Below, one piece after another: positions 18,682 through 27,904 of a stretch of 64,000 bases of DNA. The DNA comes from Nocardioidaceae bacterium (GTDB lineage: Bacteria > Actinomycetota > Actinomycetes > Propionibacteriales > Nocardioidaceae): contig JAUJOE010000002.1 of the NCBI GenBank assembly GCA_030447805.1, positions 310,001 to 374,000 of the forward strand, written 5' to 3'. The notes beneath the pieces were generated by a model. It saw nothing but the letters and a program-made list of their open reading frames with translations, had not been told where the DNA came from and did no database searches. Every line of letters begins with the position of its first letter. Position 1 is the stretch's first letter. A program made the translations under genes and the position numbers.

Positions 18682-19464
18682 TCATGCACCCTGCCCGAGG
18701 TTGATCATCAGGCCGCCGTCCATCACGTACGACGCCCCGGTCACGTAGTCGGCGTCGCTGGAGGCGAGGAACAGTGCGAGTTTGGCGATCTCGGTTGGCT
18801 CCGCCGCGCGCTTGAAGGGGATGCTCTGCACCTGTTCCTCGAGCAGTTCCGGGTCGTCGATCGCGGGCTGGTTGAAGGGGGTGAGCACCATCCCCGGCGC
18901 GAGGCTGTTGACGTTGATCTTGTGCGGGGCCAGCTCGAGCGCGAGGGTGCGGGTCAGCATCCGGATGGCGCCCTTGGAGCAGTCATAGTCGGCGCCACCG
19001 GGGTTGGGGTTGTCCGCGTGGACTGACGAGACGTTGATGATCTTGCCTTCGCCGCCGGCGTCCAGCCGGAGCTGGATGAAGCGACGGCAGCAGAAGAACG
19101 GGCCGTAGACGTTGGTGCGGATGGCGTGGTCCCACACCTCGGTCGACAGCTCGGCTACTTCCTTGCCAGAAGCGTCCACGCCGGCGTTGTTCATCAAGAT
19201 GTCGAGCGAGCCGAAGGCATCGACTGCCTGGTCGAACAGGGACGCTACCTGGTCCTCGTCAGTCACGTCTGCCTGCACAACGATTGCCTTGCGGCCTTCG
19301 GCGGCCACGGCGGCGCGGGTCTTCTCGGCGCCGTCCGCGTCGTGGAGGTAGTTGACGACGACGTCGGCGCCCTCCTTCGCGAACTCGATCGCCGTCGCCT
19401 GGCCGATGCCGGAGTCGGAGCCGGTGATCAACGCCACCTTCCCCTCGAGCCGTCCTGTCGCCAT
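18682..19464 (-). CDS. Short-chain dehydrogenase/reductase (glucose-1-dehydrogenase-like)
   Basis: A 260-residue classical SDR. The nucleotide motif is TGSDSGIG at 14-21, followed by NNAG at 92-95, the catalytic Ser in NVSSVHA (about 147) and Tyr160/Lys164 in YDCSK. The C-terminal MDGGLMINLGQGA closes the fold. The sequence is close to the glucose 1-dehydrogenase group, which oxidises sugars or alcohols with NAD(P). It lies 15 bases downstream of the GH15 gene, which supports a sugar-related role, for example oxidising glucose released by that hydrolase (inference). The frame is intact. Confidence 0.88.
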   Translation of the reverse strand: MATGRLEGKVALITGSDSGIGQATAIEFAKEGADVVVNYLHDADGAEKTRAAVAAEGRKAIVVQADVTDEDQVASLFDQAVDAFGSLDILMNNAGVDASGKEVAELSTEVWDHAIRTNVYGPFFCCRRFIQLRLDAGGEGKIINVSSVHADNPNPGGADYDCSKGAIRMLTRTLALELAPHKINVNSLAPGMVLTPFNQPAIDDPELLEEQVQSIPFKRAAEPTEIAKLALFLASSDADYVTGASYVMDGGLMINLGQGA

Positions 19465-19478
19465 GTCGTTCCTCTCCT

Positions 19479-21290
19479 TCAGGTGAGCGGATCTGCAGAA
19501 GCCGGCTGGCCAAGTCGCCAGGCGGCGTTGATGAGCCCTACGTGCGAGAACGCCTGGGGGTAGTTGCCGAGCAGCTCCCCGGTGTCCGGGTCAGCTTCCT
19601 CCGACAGCAGTCCGAGGTCGTTTGCGTGGTCGGTCGCGCTGCGGAACCATGCCCGCGCTCGCTCCTGCTCGCCAGCAAGCGCGAGGCACTCGACGAGCCA
19701 GTACGTGCAGATCAAGAAGCCGCTCGGGTCGTCGGCCCACCGGCGTACCAGCCCGCCCTTGCCGAGCCGCTGCTCCACGGCGTCGATGGTGGCGCGCATC
19801 CGGTCGTCGGTCGCGGGCAGGAACCCGACGAGGGGAAGCATCAGCACTGAGGCGTCGAGCTCGTCGGACTCGAAGGCGCCGGTGAAAGCCTGGGCCTCGT
19901 CGCTCCAACCGCGGTCCAGGACCGCGGCACGTACGTCGTCGCGGGCGGTTGCCCAGCTGTCCGGATCGGCCGCGTCGCCGAGCATGGGTGCGAGCTTGGT
20001 GGCCCGGTCGAGGGCGACCCAGCACATCACCTTGGAGCTGACGTAATGCCGCTGGGTGCCGCGCGCCTCCCACATGCCGGCGTCCGGATCCTGCCAGCTG
20101 TCGACGGCGCGGTCGGCGAGGGCCACGAGCAGCTGCCGGGTAGGCCCGGCCAGCTCCCCGAGCTGGTCGCGCAGCAGGTGTGCGGCGTCGAGCACCTCAC
20201 CCAGTACGTCGAGCTGCTTCTGCTCCCACGCCGCGTTTCCGACCCGGACCGGTGTGCTACCGCGGAAGCCGGACAGGTGCTCCAGCACGTGCTCGGTGAG
20301 GTCGCGCTCGCCCTCCACGCCGTACATGATCTGGATGAGCTCGTCGCGCACGTGACCAGCGCTGCCAGACAGCCAGTCGAACAGCCGAGCCGGCTCGTCC
20401 GGGCAGGCGGCTATCCACAGGGCGCGGACGGTGAGGCTGAGATCTCGCAGCCACGCGAAGCGGTAGTCGAAGTTCAGCTCGCCGCCCAGCTGCTCCGGCA
20501 GCGACGTGGTGGCGGCGGCCACGACAGCACCCGAGGGGCCGAACGTCAACCCCTGAAGCACCAGCGCACTGCGGCGTACGTCGTCGGGGAAGGCACCGTC
20601 GTAGGTGGTGTGCAGCGCCGACCAGGACTCCCAGCCGGCCAGGGTGTCCTCGATGCTCGGTTCCCCACCGGGCCCGGGTCGAGGCCCGTAGGACGGCTGG
20701 TAGCTCAGCCGCAAGTCCACAGTCTCACCAGCCGCGACCGAGAAGTCCGCGTGCACCAGCCCGTCGGAGCAGACGAACTCAACCGGCCCGGTGCAGCTGA
20801 GCTGAACTGGGCCGCCGTCGGCCTGCACGCCACCTTCGACGCTGGTCAGGTGTGGCTCGGTGCGGCCGTACTCCATGCGCGGTGCCAGCTCCGTGCGCAT
20901 TGACACAGTCCCGGAGAGTCCCTCGACCCGACGGAGCAGCACGTGTGGACTCTCGCGGCCGATGTCGTGGCCGCGGGCACCCGGAGCCAGCGCCAGCCCG
21001 TCGGTGACGGCGACGTCGCCGCCCGACGTACGAAACACTGTCCGCACCACGAGGCTGTCTCCGACGTACTGACGCTCGGACGCGAAGTCGTCGGTGGGAC
21101 TAAGCGACCAGTGGCCGGCTTCGGCGTCGAGGAGGCGGCCCAGCACAGACGGGGAGTCGAAGCGCGGCACGCACCACCAGTCGACGGACCCGGCCCGGTC
21201 GACAAGCGCGGCGGAGTGGCAGTCGGAGAGGAAGCCGTAGTCCGCGATGGCGGCGCCCTTGTCGCCATCCCCCTCTCTGGGGGTGTTCAT
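19479..21290 (-). CDS. Glycoside hydrolase family 15 (glucoamylase/trehalase-like)
   Basis: About 603 residues from the ATG at 21290 (MNTPREGDG); the longer 21335 start adds an unlikely leader. IADYGFLSDCHSAALVDRAGSVDWWCVPRFDSPSVLGRLL is the standard N-terminal super-sandwich start of actinobacterial GH15 proteins (trehalases and glucoamylases). Later come FDYRFAWLRDLSLTVRAL, and EQKQLDVLGEVLDA in the alpha/alpha-barrel, then the C-terminal ADPDTGELLGNYPQAFSHVGLINAA. No signal peptide is visible, so it acts in the cytoplasm on trehalose or maltodextrins. It is first in the operon with the SDR gene and the small membrane gene. Confidence 0.9.
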   Translation of the reverse strand: MNTPREGDGDKGAAIADYGFLSDCHSAALVDRAGSVDWWCVPRFDSPSVLGRLLDAEAGHWSLSPTDDFASERQYVGDSLVVRTVFRTSGGDVAVTDGLALAPGARGHDIGRESPHVLLRRVEGLSGTVSMRTELAPRMEYGRTEPHLTSVEGGVQADGGPVQLSCTGPVEFVCSDGLVHADFSVAAGETVDLRLSYQPSYGPRPGPGGEPSIEDTLAGWESWSALHTTYDGAFPDDVRRSALVLQGLTFGPSGAVVAAATTSLPEQLGGELNFDYRFAWLRDLSLTVRALWIAACPDEPARLFDWLSGSAGHVRDELIQIMYGVEGERDLTEHVLEHLSGFRGSTPVRVGNAAWEQKQLDVLGEVLDAAHLLRDQLGELAGPTRQLLVALADRAVDSWQDPDAGMWEARGTQRHYVSSKVMCWVALDRATKLAPMLGDAADPDSWATARDDVRAAVLDRGWSDEAQAFTGAFESDELDASVLMLPLVGFLPATDDRMRATIDAVEQRLGKGGLVRRWADDPSGFLICTYWLVECLALAGEQERARAWFRSATDHANDLGLLSEEADPDTGELLGNYPQAFSHVGLINAAWRLGQPASADPLT

Positions 21291-21359
21291 CGCAGCACCG
21301 GCAAGCGCACGGGCTGACTGTACCCCGTGGTACACCCAGTGCGGCGGTCGAGGCGTCCC

Positions 21360-21983
21360 TTAGTCCGGTCCGCGCCCTTCCCTGGGAGGCGGCGACTGCG
21401 ACCGTAAGTAGACCACGGCTGCCTCCACGGCTGCCCGCATCGGGCGCACCTCGCGCTTGACGGATGAGAGAAGGTAGCCACCCTGGACGATCGCGAGAAG
21501 GGCTTCGGCTAGCGCGGCGGGGTCTGCGGTCTCCTTGAGCTCACCGCTACGTTGCATGGCCGCAAGCGCCGCCGCCCACGCGGACTCCCAGCGGTTGAAC
21601 GCATCGGCGGCGCTGAGCCGTAAGGGCTCACCTTGCTCTACGACCTCACCCGCTATCGATCCCAACGGGCAACCGTGCAGGCCCAACTGGCTCTCGTGGG
21701 CCTCGATCAACGTCTGGAACCAGGTGTCGATCCCGTCCCACGAGTCGAGCGCGAAGCGGCTCTGAGCCTCGAGGATGCTGTCGAGTTGGTGTGCCAACAC
21801 CTCGGTGATGAGGGCGTCCTTGGCGGGAAAGTAGTGGTAGAACTGGCTCTTCCCGGTGCCGGACGCAGCCAGGATGTCGTCGACGGTGGTCATTCCGACG
21901 CCGCGTTCGTACATCAGCCTGGCAGCCGCCGAGACGATCCGCGCCTTGCTATCCCGGCCCCGACGGGTGGTTGGTTCAGGCAC
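21360..21983 (-). CDS. TetR-family transcriptional regulator
   Basis: About 207 residues from GTG 21983 (VPEPTTRRGRDSKARI); an ORF start at 22049 would add 22 residues. The HTH is RIVSAAARLMYERGVGMTTVDDILAASGTGKSQFYHYFPAKDALI, typical of TetR proteins. The C-terminal domain, with HGCPLGSIAGEVVEQGEPLR, resembles the TetR_C_33-type group. It lies 70 bases downstream of the GH15 start on the same strand, so GH15 could be read from its own promoter or share this transcript. The ligand is unknown. Confidence 0.85.
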   Translation of the reverse strand: MPEPTTRRGRDSKARIVSAAARLMYERGVGMTTVDDILAASGTGKSQFYHYFPAKDALITEVLAHQLDSILEAQSRFALDSWDGIDTWFQTLIEAHESQLGLHGCPLGSIAGEVVEQGEPLRLSAADAFNRWESAWAAALAAMQRSGELKETADPAALAEALLAIVQGGYLLSSVKREVRPMRAAVEAAVVYLRSQSPPPREGRGPD

Positions 21984-22094
21984 GGTTTCGCGGCCTCGCG
22001 TCGAAGACGCCGGCCGTCTTTCCGGATGAGCCACTAGGCACGGTCTCAACGTACCGCCGAAACGTTCGCGGCGGGTACGGACGAGTTGTGGCGG

Positions 22095-23249
22095 CTACAG
22101 GGCAGCCCCAAGCGCTTCGAGAAGCCGCGCAACGTCGTCGTCGGTGTTGAACACGTACGGCGACACGCGCAGGCTCTCGCCGCGCACGCTGACGTGCACA
22201 TTCGCCGCTGCCAACGATTGGACAACTGCACCGGGGGATCCGGCGGGCAGTCTGAGCCCGACGATGTGACTGGCGTGCGGCTTGGCGTGCACCGACAGAC
22301 CAAGTGCCGCGGCGCCGTCGACGACCGCGGCCGTCAGCGGTTCCACGGTCGCGGCGACGCGCTCCACCGACCACTCGACCACCGTCTCAAGAGCGGCAAC
22401 CGCCATCGGCACGAGCACGAAGTTGCTCGCCTCTCCGCCGTCGAAGCGGCGAGCACCGGGCCGGAACGCGTCGGTGTACGACGTCAGGTTGGCGAAGTCC
22501 TCGCTTCCCTCACGGCCAGCCCAATGCTGCTCCAACGGCCGCCAGTCGCGGCAGTGCGGCGCGGTCCACGCATACCCGAGGCTGTAGGGACCAAGCAGCC
22601 ACTTGTACCCCGCTGCCACCACCATGTCGGCGCCGATGTCGTCCACCTGAAGTGGCAGCACGCCAAGTGACTGGGTCGCATCCACGACGAACGTTGCACC
22701 GGCCGCCCGTGCCGCCTTTCCAACCATCTGGATGTCGATCAGCGCGCCCGTCATGAAGTGACAGTTGGGTACTGCGACGACGGCCGTTCGTTCGTCGATC
22801 GACTCGACCACCGCGGCCGTCCAGTCGCCGTCGGTCGGACGCCCCACGGCGACAACTGTCGCGCCCGACCGCTGCGCGAGGTCGCGCCACGGATACACGT
22901 TCGACGGGTACTGGTCGGCCAGGATGACGATGCGGTCCCCAGCAGACGCTGACACGTTCGCCGCCGCGGTGCTCAGCGCGTAACTGGCCGCGGGCACCAC
23001 CGCCACGCCGTCGGGGTCACCGTGGATCAGCTGTGCGAACAGCGTGCGCAGCCGTTCGAGATCGTCGAAGAAGTCCGCCGGGCCGATCCTCCACGGCCGC
23101 TGCTTGCCCTGCACCGCAGCCATCCCCACCTCGGTCACCCGCCGAAGCTGTGGCGACATGTATGCGCAGTTCAGATAAGCGACGTCGTCGGGGATGTCGA
23201 ACGCGTCGCGTTGCGTCGGCAGCGGCTCCTGGGTGCCGGCTCCCAGCAT
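22095..23249 (-). CDS. PLP-dependent class V aminotransferase / cysteine desulfurase-like
   Basis: About 384 residues from ATG 23249 (MLGAGTQEPLPTQRDAF). YLNCAYMSPQLRRVTEVG is the N-terminal substrate loop and FVVDATQSLGVLPL carries the PLP-binding Asp. The Schiff-base lysine lies in AAGYKWLLGPY. The family (kynureninase/selenocysteine-lyase-like) covers desulfurases, epimerases and lyases. No SUF or ISC genes are adjacent, so the substrate cannot be named. The longer upstream ORF start at 23420 is unlikely. Confidence 0.85.
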   Translation of the reverse strand: MLGAGTQEPLPTQRDAFDIPDDVAYLNCAYMSPQLRRVTEVGMAAVQGKQRPWRIGPADFFDDLERLRTLFAQLIHGDPDGVAVVPAASYALSTAAANVSASAGDRIVILADQYPSNVYPWRDLAQRSGATVVAVGRPTDGDWTAAVVESIDERTAVVAVPNCHFMTGALIDIQMVGKAARAAGATFVVDATQSLGVLPLQVDDIGADMVVAAGYKWLLGPYSLGYAWTAPHCRDWRPLEQHWAGREGSEDFANLTSYTDAFRPGARRFDGGEASNFVLVPMAVAALETVVEWSVERVAATVEPLTAAVVDGAAALGLSVHAKPHASHIVGLRLPAGSPGAVVQSLAAANVHVSVRGESLRVSPYVFNTDDDVARLLEALGAAL

Positions 23250-23522
23250 CTCTTGCACAGATTCTCCGTTTCGACTGACTGGATCAGGGGCGTGGAGTGG
23301 AGTCGGGTGCTGTTCATCGCCACCGATGTACGCAGGTATCTTGCCCCGCTCACGCGTTCGTGCGACAGGGGGTCTCCCCGGCCGAGCTTCGCTGCGGCCC
23401 GAGATCACCGCAGCCATCAAGCGCAGTACTCCCAGGACGGAGCAAGCCGGTCAAACGCGAGTTCTGGACGGTGTGTCACATATTTGGCTACGATCAGTTC
23501 CGGCCGACTGGAGGGTGAACCG

Positions 23523-24917
23523 ATGCGCGTACCTGTTGGGCTGGCCTTGGTGGCCGCAATTCCACTGCTTGGGGCCTCGGCCGTCGCCGTAGGGTCTGAT
23601 GAGCACGACCACGCCGTGCACGACGCCTCGGGCAACCCCATGGCGGTTGGGGTCGAGCAGAACGTCAAACACGTGGACCACGACGGTGGGGCGACGGGCG
23701 GCCACGTGGTCGCCGAGGCAGGACGCCTCTACGTCGGGGCGTACGGCGAGGGCTTCCGCATCTTCGACCTCTCCGAGCCCGCAAACCCGCGGCAGATCGG
23801 TGCCTACCTGCCCGGAAACCGCACTGACGCCGTACCTGACGCGGCGGTTTACGGCAGGGACGGGTCGAAGCGGCACTTCGCCGTGCTCAACGGCACCCGG
23901 CGCAATACCGCCACCCAGGAGACCCGGACCGACCGGTCGGAGTTCTTCGACGCGACCGACCCGGCCAACCTGGTCAAGCTGGCGGAGTTCGTCGGCCCGG
24001 AGCACGGGGAGGCGCACAACGGCGACATCATTGACAGCCGGCGGCTGTGGCTTCCCTCGGGTGGGAGCGGCGTCAGTGGAGACGGTCGCTACGGTCTGCG
24101 GATCTACGACATCCGGCCGCTGATCAAGACGCCCATTGGACGGTGCCAACCGCAGGCTGCGGACAACCCGTGCGCACCGGTGCGAATCTTCAACGGAAAC
24201 CCGGTGATGCTATGGGAGGACTCACCCTACCGGGGTGACAAGCCGGTGGGCGCGCCCTTCACGCACACCCACGACATCACGACGTACCCCAACTACCCGG
24301 TCAAGCAGGCCGACGGGACCACCGCTCTCCGCGACATCATCCTGCTGGCGGAGGGCGGGAGCTACGCCAACGAGGCCGGCAACACGGGCAGCACGTTCGT
24401 CATCGACATCACCGATCCCAGCAACCCGGTCGTCATGCTGCGGTGGTTGCACGAACGCGGTGCCTCCCATCACCCGATCCGCTACCACCACGAGGCGCAG
24501 TTCCTCGACAGTCACCCACGGGTCATGTTGGTGGCCGACGAGGACCTCCACCACCCGTGCGGCGAGGACGACGGCGCCGACACGGTCGACACCGCCGGTG
24601 GCGGCGTGGTCGCCGTACGCCTCAGTCCCAAGCTCACCCGGGCAACCGAGCTGAGCGAGTGGTTCATCCCGGCGGACACGCCCGCGCCGGTCTGCTCGGT
24701 GCACGTGTTCTCGTCTCGCGGCAGCCTGGTGGCGTTCGGGTCCTACAACGCCGGCGTGCAGGTGGTCGACTACTCCAAGCCGAGCGCGCCGAGGCGCGTG
24801 GCACAGGGCATCGAGCCGGGTACGACGGCCTGGGGCGCCTTGTGGAGGCGCGACCTCATCTACGTCGGCGACATGGCGAGAGGACTGGACACCTTCCGCT
24901 ACACCGGTCCCGACTGA
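23523..24917 (+). CDS. Secreted LVIVD-repeat protein
   Basis: A 464-residue protein from ATG 23523, with a signal peptide MRVPVGLALVAAIPLLGASAVAVG. Repeats such as GRLYVGAYGEGFRIFDLSEPANP and FVIDITDPSNPVVMLRW are LVIVD-type beta-propeller blades. There are many histidines (HDHAVHD, THTHDITTYPNYP, HHPIRYHHEAQF), which could bind metal. It is exported and likely forms a propeller at the cell surface; the ligand is unknown. It is followed 16 bases later by a secreted nuclease and may be co-transcribed. The long 23022 ORF start is spurious because it runs through the aminotransferase start. Confidence 0.85.
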   Translation: MRVPVGLALVAAIPLLGASAVAVGSDEHDHAVHDASGNPMAVGVEQNVKHVDHDGGATGGHVVAEAGRLYVGAYGEGFRIFDLSEPANPRQIGAYLPGNRTDAVPDAAVYGRDGSKRHFAVLNGTRRNTATQETRTDRSEFFDATDPANLVKLAEFVGPEHGEAHNGDIIDSRRLWLPSGGSGVSGDGRYGLRIYDIRPLIKTPIGRCQPQAADNPCAPVRIFNGNPVMLWEDSPYRGDKPVGAPFTHTHDITTYPNYPVKQADGTTALRDIILLAEGGSYANEAGNTGSTFVIDITDPSNPVVMLRWLHERGASHHPIRYHHEAQFLDSHPRVMLVADEDLHHPCGEDDGADTVDTAGGGVVAVRLSPKLTRATELSEWFIPADTPAPVCSVHVFSSRGSLVAFGSYNAGVQVVDYSKPSAPRRVAQGIEPGTTAWGALWRRDLIYVGDMARGLDTFRYTGPD

Positions 24918-24933
24918 AGGGCTAGCCGAACGC

Positions 24934-25908
24934 GTGTCCGCCCGGCACAAGGTCTGGACCACGATCGGTGTGGTGCTGCTGCTGGGCTTCGCCAGCAGTG
25001 TCCGGGAGGACGACGCCAGTCCGCCCGGCTCAGCGGCCCCAGCGACAGCAGAGCCACCGGATGGCGCTGAGTCGGCGACCGTCACGGTGACGACGACCGT
25101 CCCGCCTGGGTCCCGGTCACCGTCACGCTCGCCCAAGACGGCCAAGCCCCCCAAGAAGGTGGCGCCACCGTCGGAGAAGCCAAAACGGCCAAAGCCGAAG
25201 TTGCCCAAGCCAGTGAAGTCCTCACCCCGCGGCGTACCGGCTGGTGCACAAGCCGCAGTTGTGCTGTCGATCGCCGACGGCGATACCCTCCACCTGCGCG
25301 GTCAACGACCTGGCAGAGTTCTGCGCTCGACGACGGACACCGCCGTGCGCCTGCTCGAGATCGACACCCCCGAGACAGTGGACCCGTCTCAGCCGGTGGC
25401 TTGTTACGGGCCCGCGGCAAGCGCGGCACTGGGTCGGCTGGCTCCGCCCGGGTCGAAGGTGTGGGTACTGCCGGACCAGCAGCGCGTTGACCCGTACGGC
25501 CGGCTACTGCTGTACCTGTGGTCCAAGGACAAGGCGGGGTCGACGTTCGTCAACCTGTCACTGGTGCGCGGCGGGTTCGCGAAGGCAGTGCTGTATGAGC
25601 CGAACGACAGGTACATCAACACGATGCGCCGGGCCGAGAGAAACGCCCGTGCAGCCGATCGAGGACTGTGGGGGCACTGTCCTTCGTTCGGGGCGCCACT
25701 GAGCACGCCCTCACCGAAGCCGTCGCCGCGCCCCTTCACGCCGCAGAGACCTGCGAGCGGAGGTCGGTGTGCCTCTGGTTACAACCCCTGCGTTCCGCCG
25801 TATCCGCCCGATGTGGACTGTGCTGACGTCGGGCAGCCGGTCCGCGTCACCGGAAGCGACCCGCATGGGCTTGACGCCGACGGCGATGGCCACGGCTGCG
25901 ATTCGTGA
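24934..25908 (+). CDS. Secreted thermonuclease-like protein with C-terminal Excalibur domain
   Basis: A 324-residue protein. An N-terminal hydrophobic helix (TIGVVLLLGFASS) is followed by a Pro/Lys-rich linker of about 70 residues. The staphylococcal-nuclease domain has VRLLEIDTPET (catalytic Arg, Asp, Glu) and RVDPYGRLLLYL (second Arg), ending with RAERNARAADRGLWG. After a second Pro/Ser linker, the C-terminus CASGYNPCVPPYPPDVDC...DADGDGHGCDS is an Excalibur-type calcium-binding module. It should hydrolyse extracellular nucleic acid with Ca2+. It follows the LVIVD gene closely. Confidence 0.9.
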   Translation: MSARHKVWTTIGVVLLLGFASSVREDDASPPGSAAPATAEPPDGAESATVTVTTTVPPGSRSPSRSPKTAKPPKKVAPPSEKPKRPKPKLPKPVKSSPRGVPAGAQAAVVLSIADGDTLHLRGQRPGRVLRSTTDTAVRLLEIDTPETVDPSQPVACYGPAASAALGRLAPPGSKVWVLPDQQRVDPYGRLLLYLWSKDKAGSTFVNLSLVRGGFAKAVLYEPNDRYINTMRRAERNARAADRGLWGHCPSFGAPLSTPSPKPSPRPFTPQRPASGGRCASGYNPCVPPYPPDVDCADVGQPVRVTGSDPHGLDADGDGHGCDS

Positions 25909-25984
25909 TGGTCGTGCGGGTGGCCGGACAGCACGGATGTCCAGGTCTACGACAGGCAGCGGTGGTCCGCTAATGGCATAGCCA

Positions 25985-26446
25985 TCACCAGTCGGGATGC
26001 CAGAACCAACTCGCTTGAGCGACGATGGCTGACCGTGCCGCCTTGCTTCTCTGTCCTCCACCGAGGGTGAACACCACGGCGTGCCATGGCCGTTCGTGGC
26101 GAGGATCATGCATCACACCCTGTGGCACGGGCTGATTTCCCTTCGTGTGCAGCCCTCGCAGCGCTGCCACCGGGATCTCGGCTAGCCCCGCGCCCGGGGA
26201 AAAGTCACTCAACAGAACATCAACATCGCCGCTCTCGGCTTCCCAGATCGACTTCAAGGCGACAGAGGCGCAGAAATCTGCCAGGCCCCAACCCTTGCAC
26301 TTGTCCAGGGACTGATCCTGGAACGCGTGGCTTTGGATCACCTCACCGGTGAAGAACCCGGCCTGGACGACGCGTAGTACAGTTTCTGTGTCGGCGATGT
26401 GGAGGGGATCGTCAACGAGCGGTCTTGGAGTAGGGCTGTCAGCCAT
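25985..26446 (-). CDS. Hypothetical protein, third gene of TIGR04255 operon
   Basis: A 153-residue protein starting MADSPTPRPLVDDPLHIADT. It has hydrophilic and aromatic segments (WGLADFCASVALKSIWEAESGDVDVLLSDF) and ends WFWHPDW. No motif is recognised. It overlaps the preceding gene by eight bases, so expression is coupled to that of the 171-residue protein and the TIGR04255 gene. The conserved-looking overlap chain suggests the three proteins act together. Confidence 0.6.
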   Translation of the reverse strand: MADSPTPRPLVDDPLHIADTETVLRVVQAGFFTGEVIQSHAFQDQSLDKCKGWGLADFCASVALKSIWEAESGDVDVLLSDFSPGAGLAEIPVAALRGLHTKGNQPVPQGVMHDPRHERPWHAVVFTLGGGQRSKAARSAIVAQASWFWHPDW

Positions 26447-26954
26447 CGACCGGGATCAGGGGCGAGCCGTGGCCGAGGCGCCAGGCCCACTTCTCGATCC
26501 CGTCCGGCAGATTGTCGATCGGGCCTTCCCACTCCACCCCGCCGCGCTGGTAGGCGTAGACGCTAACCTGGCCACCGGCATCGATCTCGATCTGCAGTTC
26601 CACCGATTCGCGACGGAACTCGGCAGCGATGCCCCCTTCACCAGCCGGGCTCAACATCGGCATCGGGGTTCCCTCGAATATGGGGTCCTCCAGCAGGAAG
26701 CCCAAAGCGTTCACCGCCTCGTGGCTGATTGAGGCCCCAACTTCGGTCAGCAGATAACGGACGCGAGCAGCCACCTCAGGTAGCCAGTTGGCGGGACGCT
26801 TGAACATGGGCCGGAGGTTCGCCTGCCAAATGCCCTGCGATGACGAGGCAACTGTCAGGTGTGACCGAACCTCTTCTTCTCGCAGGTCGACACCTAGCCC
26901 GTGTGACCAAGCCGACGCGCTCTCCGCATACTCCACGGTCATTGTTGTCCCCAT
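26439..26954 (-). CDS. Hypothetical protein, second gene of TIGR04255 operon
   Basis: A 171-residue protein, MGTTMTVEYAESASAWSHGL. It is soluble, with a beta-rich C-terminal half (SVELQIEIDAGGQVSVYAYQRGGVEWEG) and no recognisable catalytic residues. It overlaps the TIGR04255 gene by 16 bases and the downstream gene by eight, so the three form a tight operon. Function is unknown; context suggests an accessory module, possibly defence- or regulation-related (inference only). Confidence 0.65.
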   Translation of the reverse strand: MGTTMTVEYAESASAWSHGLGVDLREEEVRSHLTVASSSQGIWQANLRPMFKRPANWLPEVAARVRYLLTEVGASISHEAVNALGFLLEDPIFEGTPMPMLSPAGEGGIAAEFRRESVELQIEIDAGGQVSVYAYQRGGVEWEGPIDNLPDGIEKWAWRLGHGSPLIPVDG

Positions 26955-27781
26955 GCCTCTCGTGCCGCATCACTAGTGATGCTGAGGAACGTCTCGACGA
27001 TCGTCTTGCGTCCTCGGTTCAAGAAACCTAGCAGGTCGCCATCGCTGGGCGGCGCTCCCCGCACCGTCAATTCAAGCACGAGGATAGGTGCAGGCTCCGG
27101 GCCCGGACCGACAAAGCCCGGTGTCACCGAGACGTGCAGGCGCCCCTCGGGGACCTCTTCGCTGGGGGGGATGAGCGACTGAGAGCGCCAACTGATCTGC
27201 TCTGGGAGCGTTCCGGACGCACTCGGGATCCGGACGCCGGGCAGCACGCTCTCAATTTCTGCGTGTGTACCCCACACGCCTCCGATTGGCCGGATGTGAT
27301 TGATGTACGTGACCTCGCACTGGCTTGGTACGACCGCGTGCCCATGCTCCTCCATCCATTTCGACACAGTTGCCCAGTGCTTAGCGAATGCCTGACGACG
27401 AGCCCGCCACCGAGGATAGGACGCAACAACTGGATTGTGTTCACCTTGAACCTGGGCCCGCCAGTTGGCCGCGAACCAGTCCGCCTGGACCTGCAGCAGA
27501 TCGTTCCCTGACTCCGAGATCAGCCAGATCCGTGGAAGCGGCGGCGCTGATTGAAATGCAAACTCGAAGGCCCAAGACCCCGATCCACCGAAGGCTTCCG
27601 TGGGCGGCTCGTATCTCGCTTGTTGCTCAAACCTCGGGAACTCATCACGCCATAGAGAGTTTCGAAGAGTGCCCAGCGAGAGGAAGAGTTCCAGGGGCAT
27701 CGCGGAAAACCGCACCGATGTCACGACTTCCGCGACGGGAGGGGACGAGAAGGAGACGATGTCATCGGGGCTGGTGGGCAC
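26939..27781 (-). CDS. TIGR04255-family protein
   Basis: A 280-residue protein starting MPTSPDDIVSFSSPPVAEVV from GTG with a TGAGGAC ribosome site. The opening SPPVAEVVTSVRF and the later LLQVQADWFAANWRA match the pattern of the sporadically distributed TIGR04255 family, whose role is unknown. It is the first of three overlapping genes. The segment lies next to a recombinase remnant and tRNA-Arg, so the operon was probably acquired. The frame is intact, which stands out among the frameshifted genes of the window. Confidence 0.7.
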   Translation of the reverse strand: MPTSPDDIVSFSSPPVAEVVTSVRFSAMPLELFLSLGTLRNSLWRDEFPRFEQQARYEPPTEAFGGSGSWAFEFAFQSAPPLPRIWLISESGNDLLQVQADWFAANWRAQVQGEHNPVVASYPRWRARRQAFAKHWATVSKWMEEHGHAVVPSQCEVTYINHIRPIGGVWGTHAEIESVLPGVRIPSASGTLPEQISWRSQSLIPPSEEVPEGRLHVSVTPGFVGPGPEPAPILVLELTVRGAPPSDGDLLGFLNRGRKTIVETFLSITSDAAREAWGQQ

Positions 27782-27904
27782 GTCCTCAGGATAAGGGCGT
27801 GCGCCAGCGAATTGGCGCCGATATCGATCCTCTCGATCGCTTCACTTCGGTACCAGTCTCCAAGTATCCACCCTTCGAGGTATGGGGGACCTCCTCCAAC
27901 CAGG

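Noticed and set aside
25900-26100. Second attachment site for the tRNA-Arg segment
   Set aside because: No clear copy of the tRNA-Arg 3' end was found by eye at the far side.
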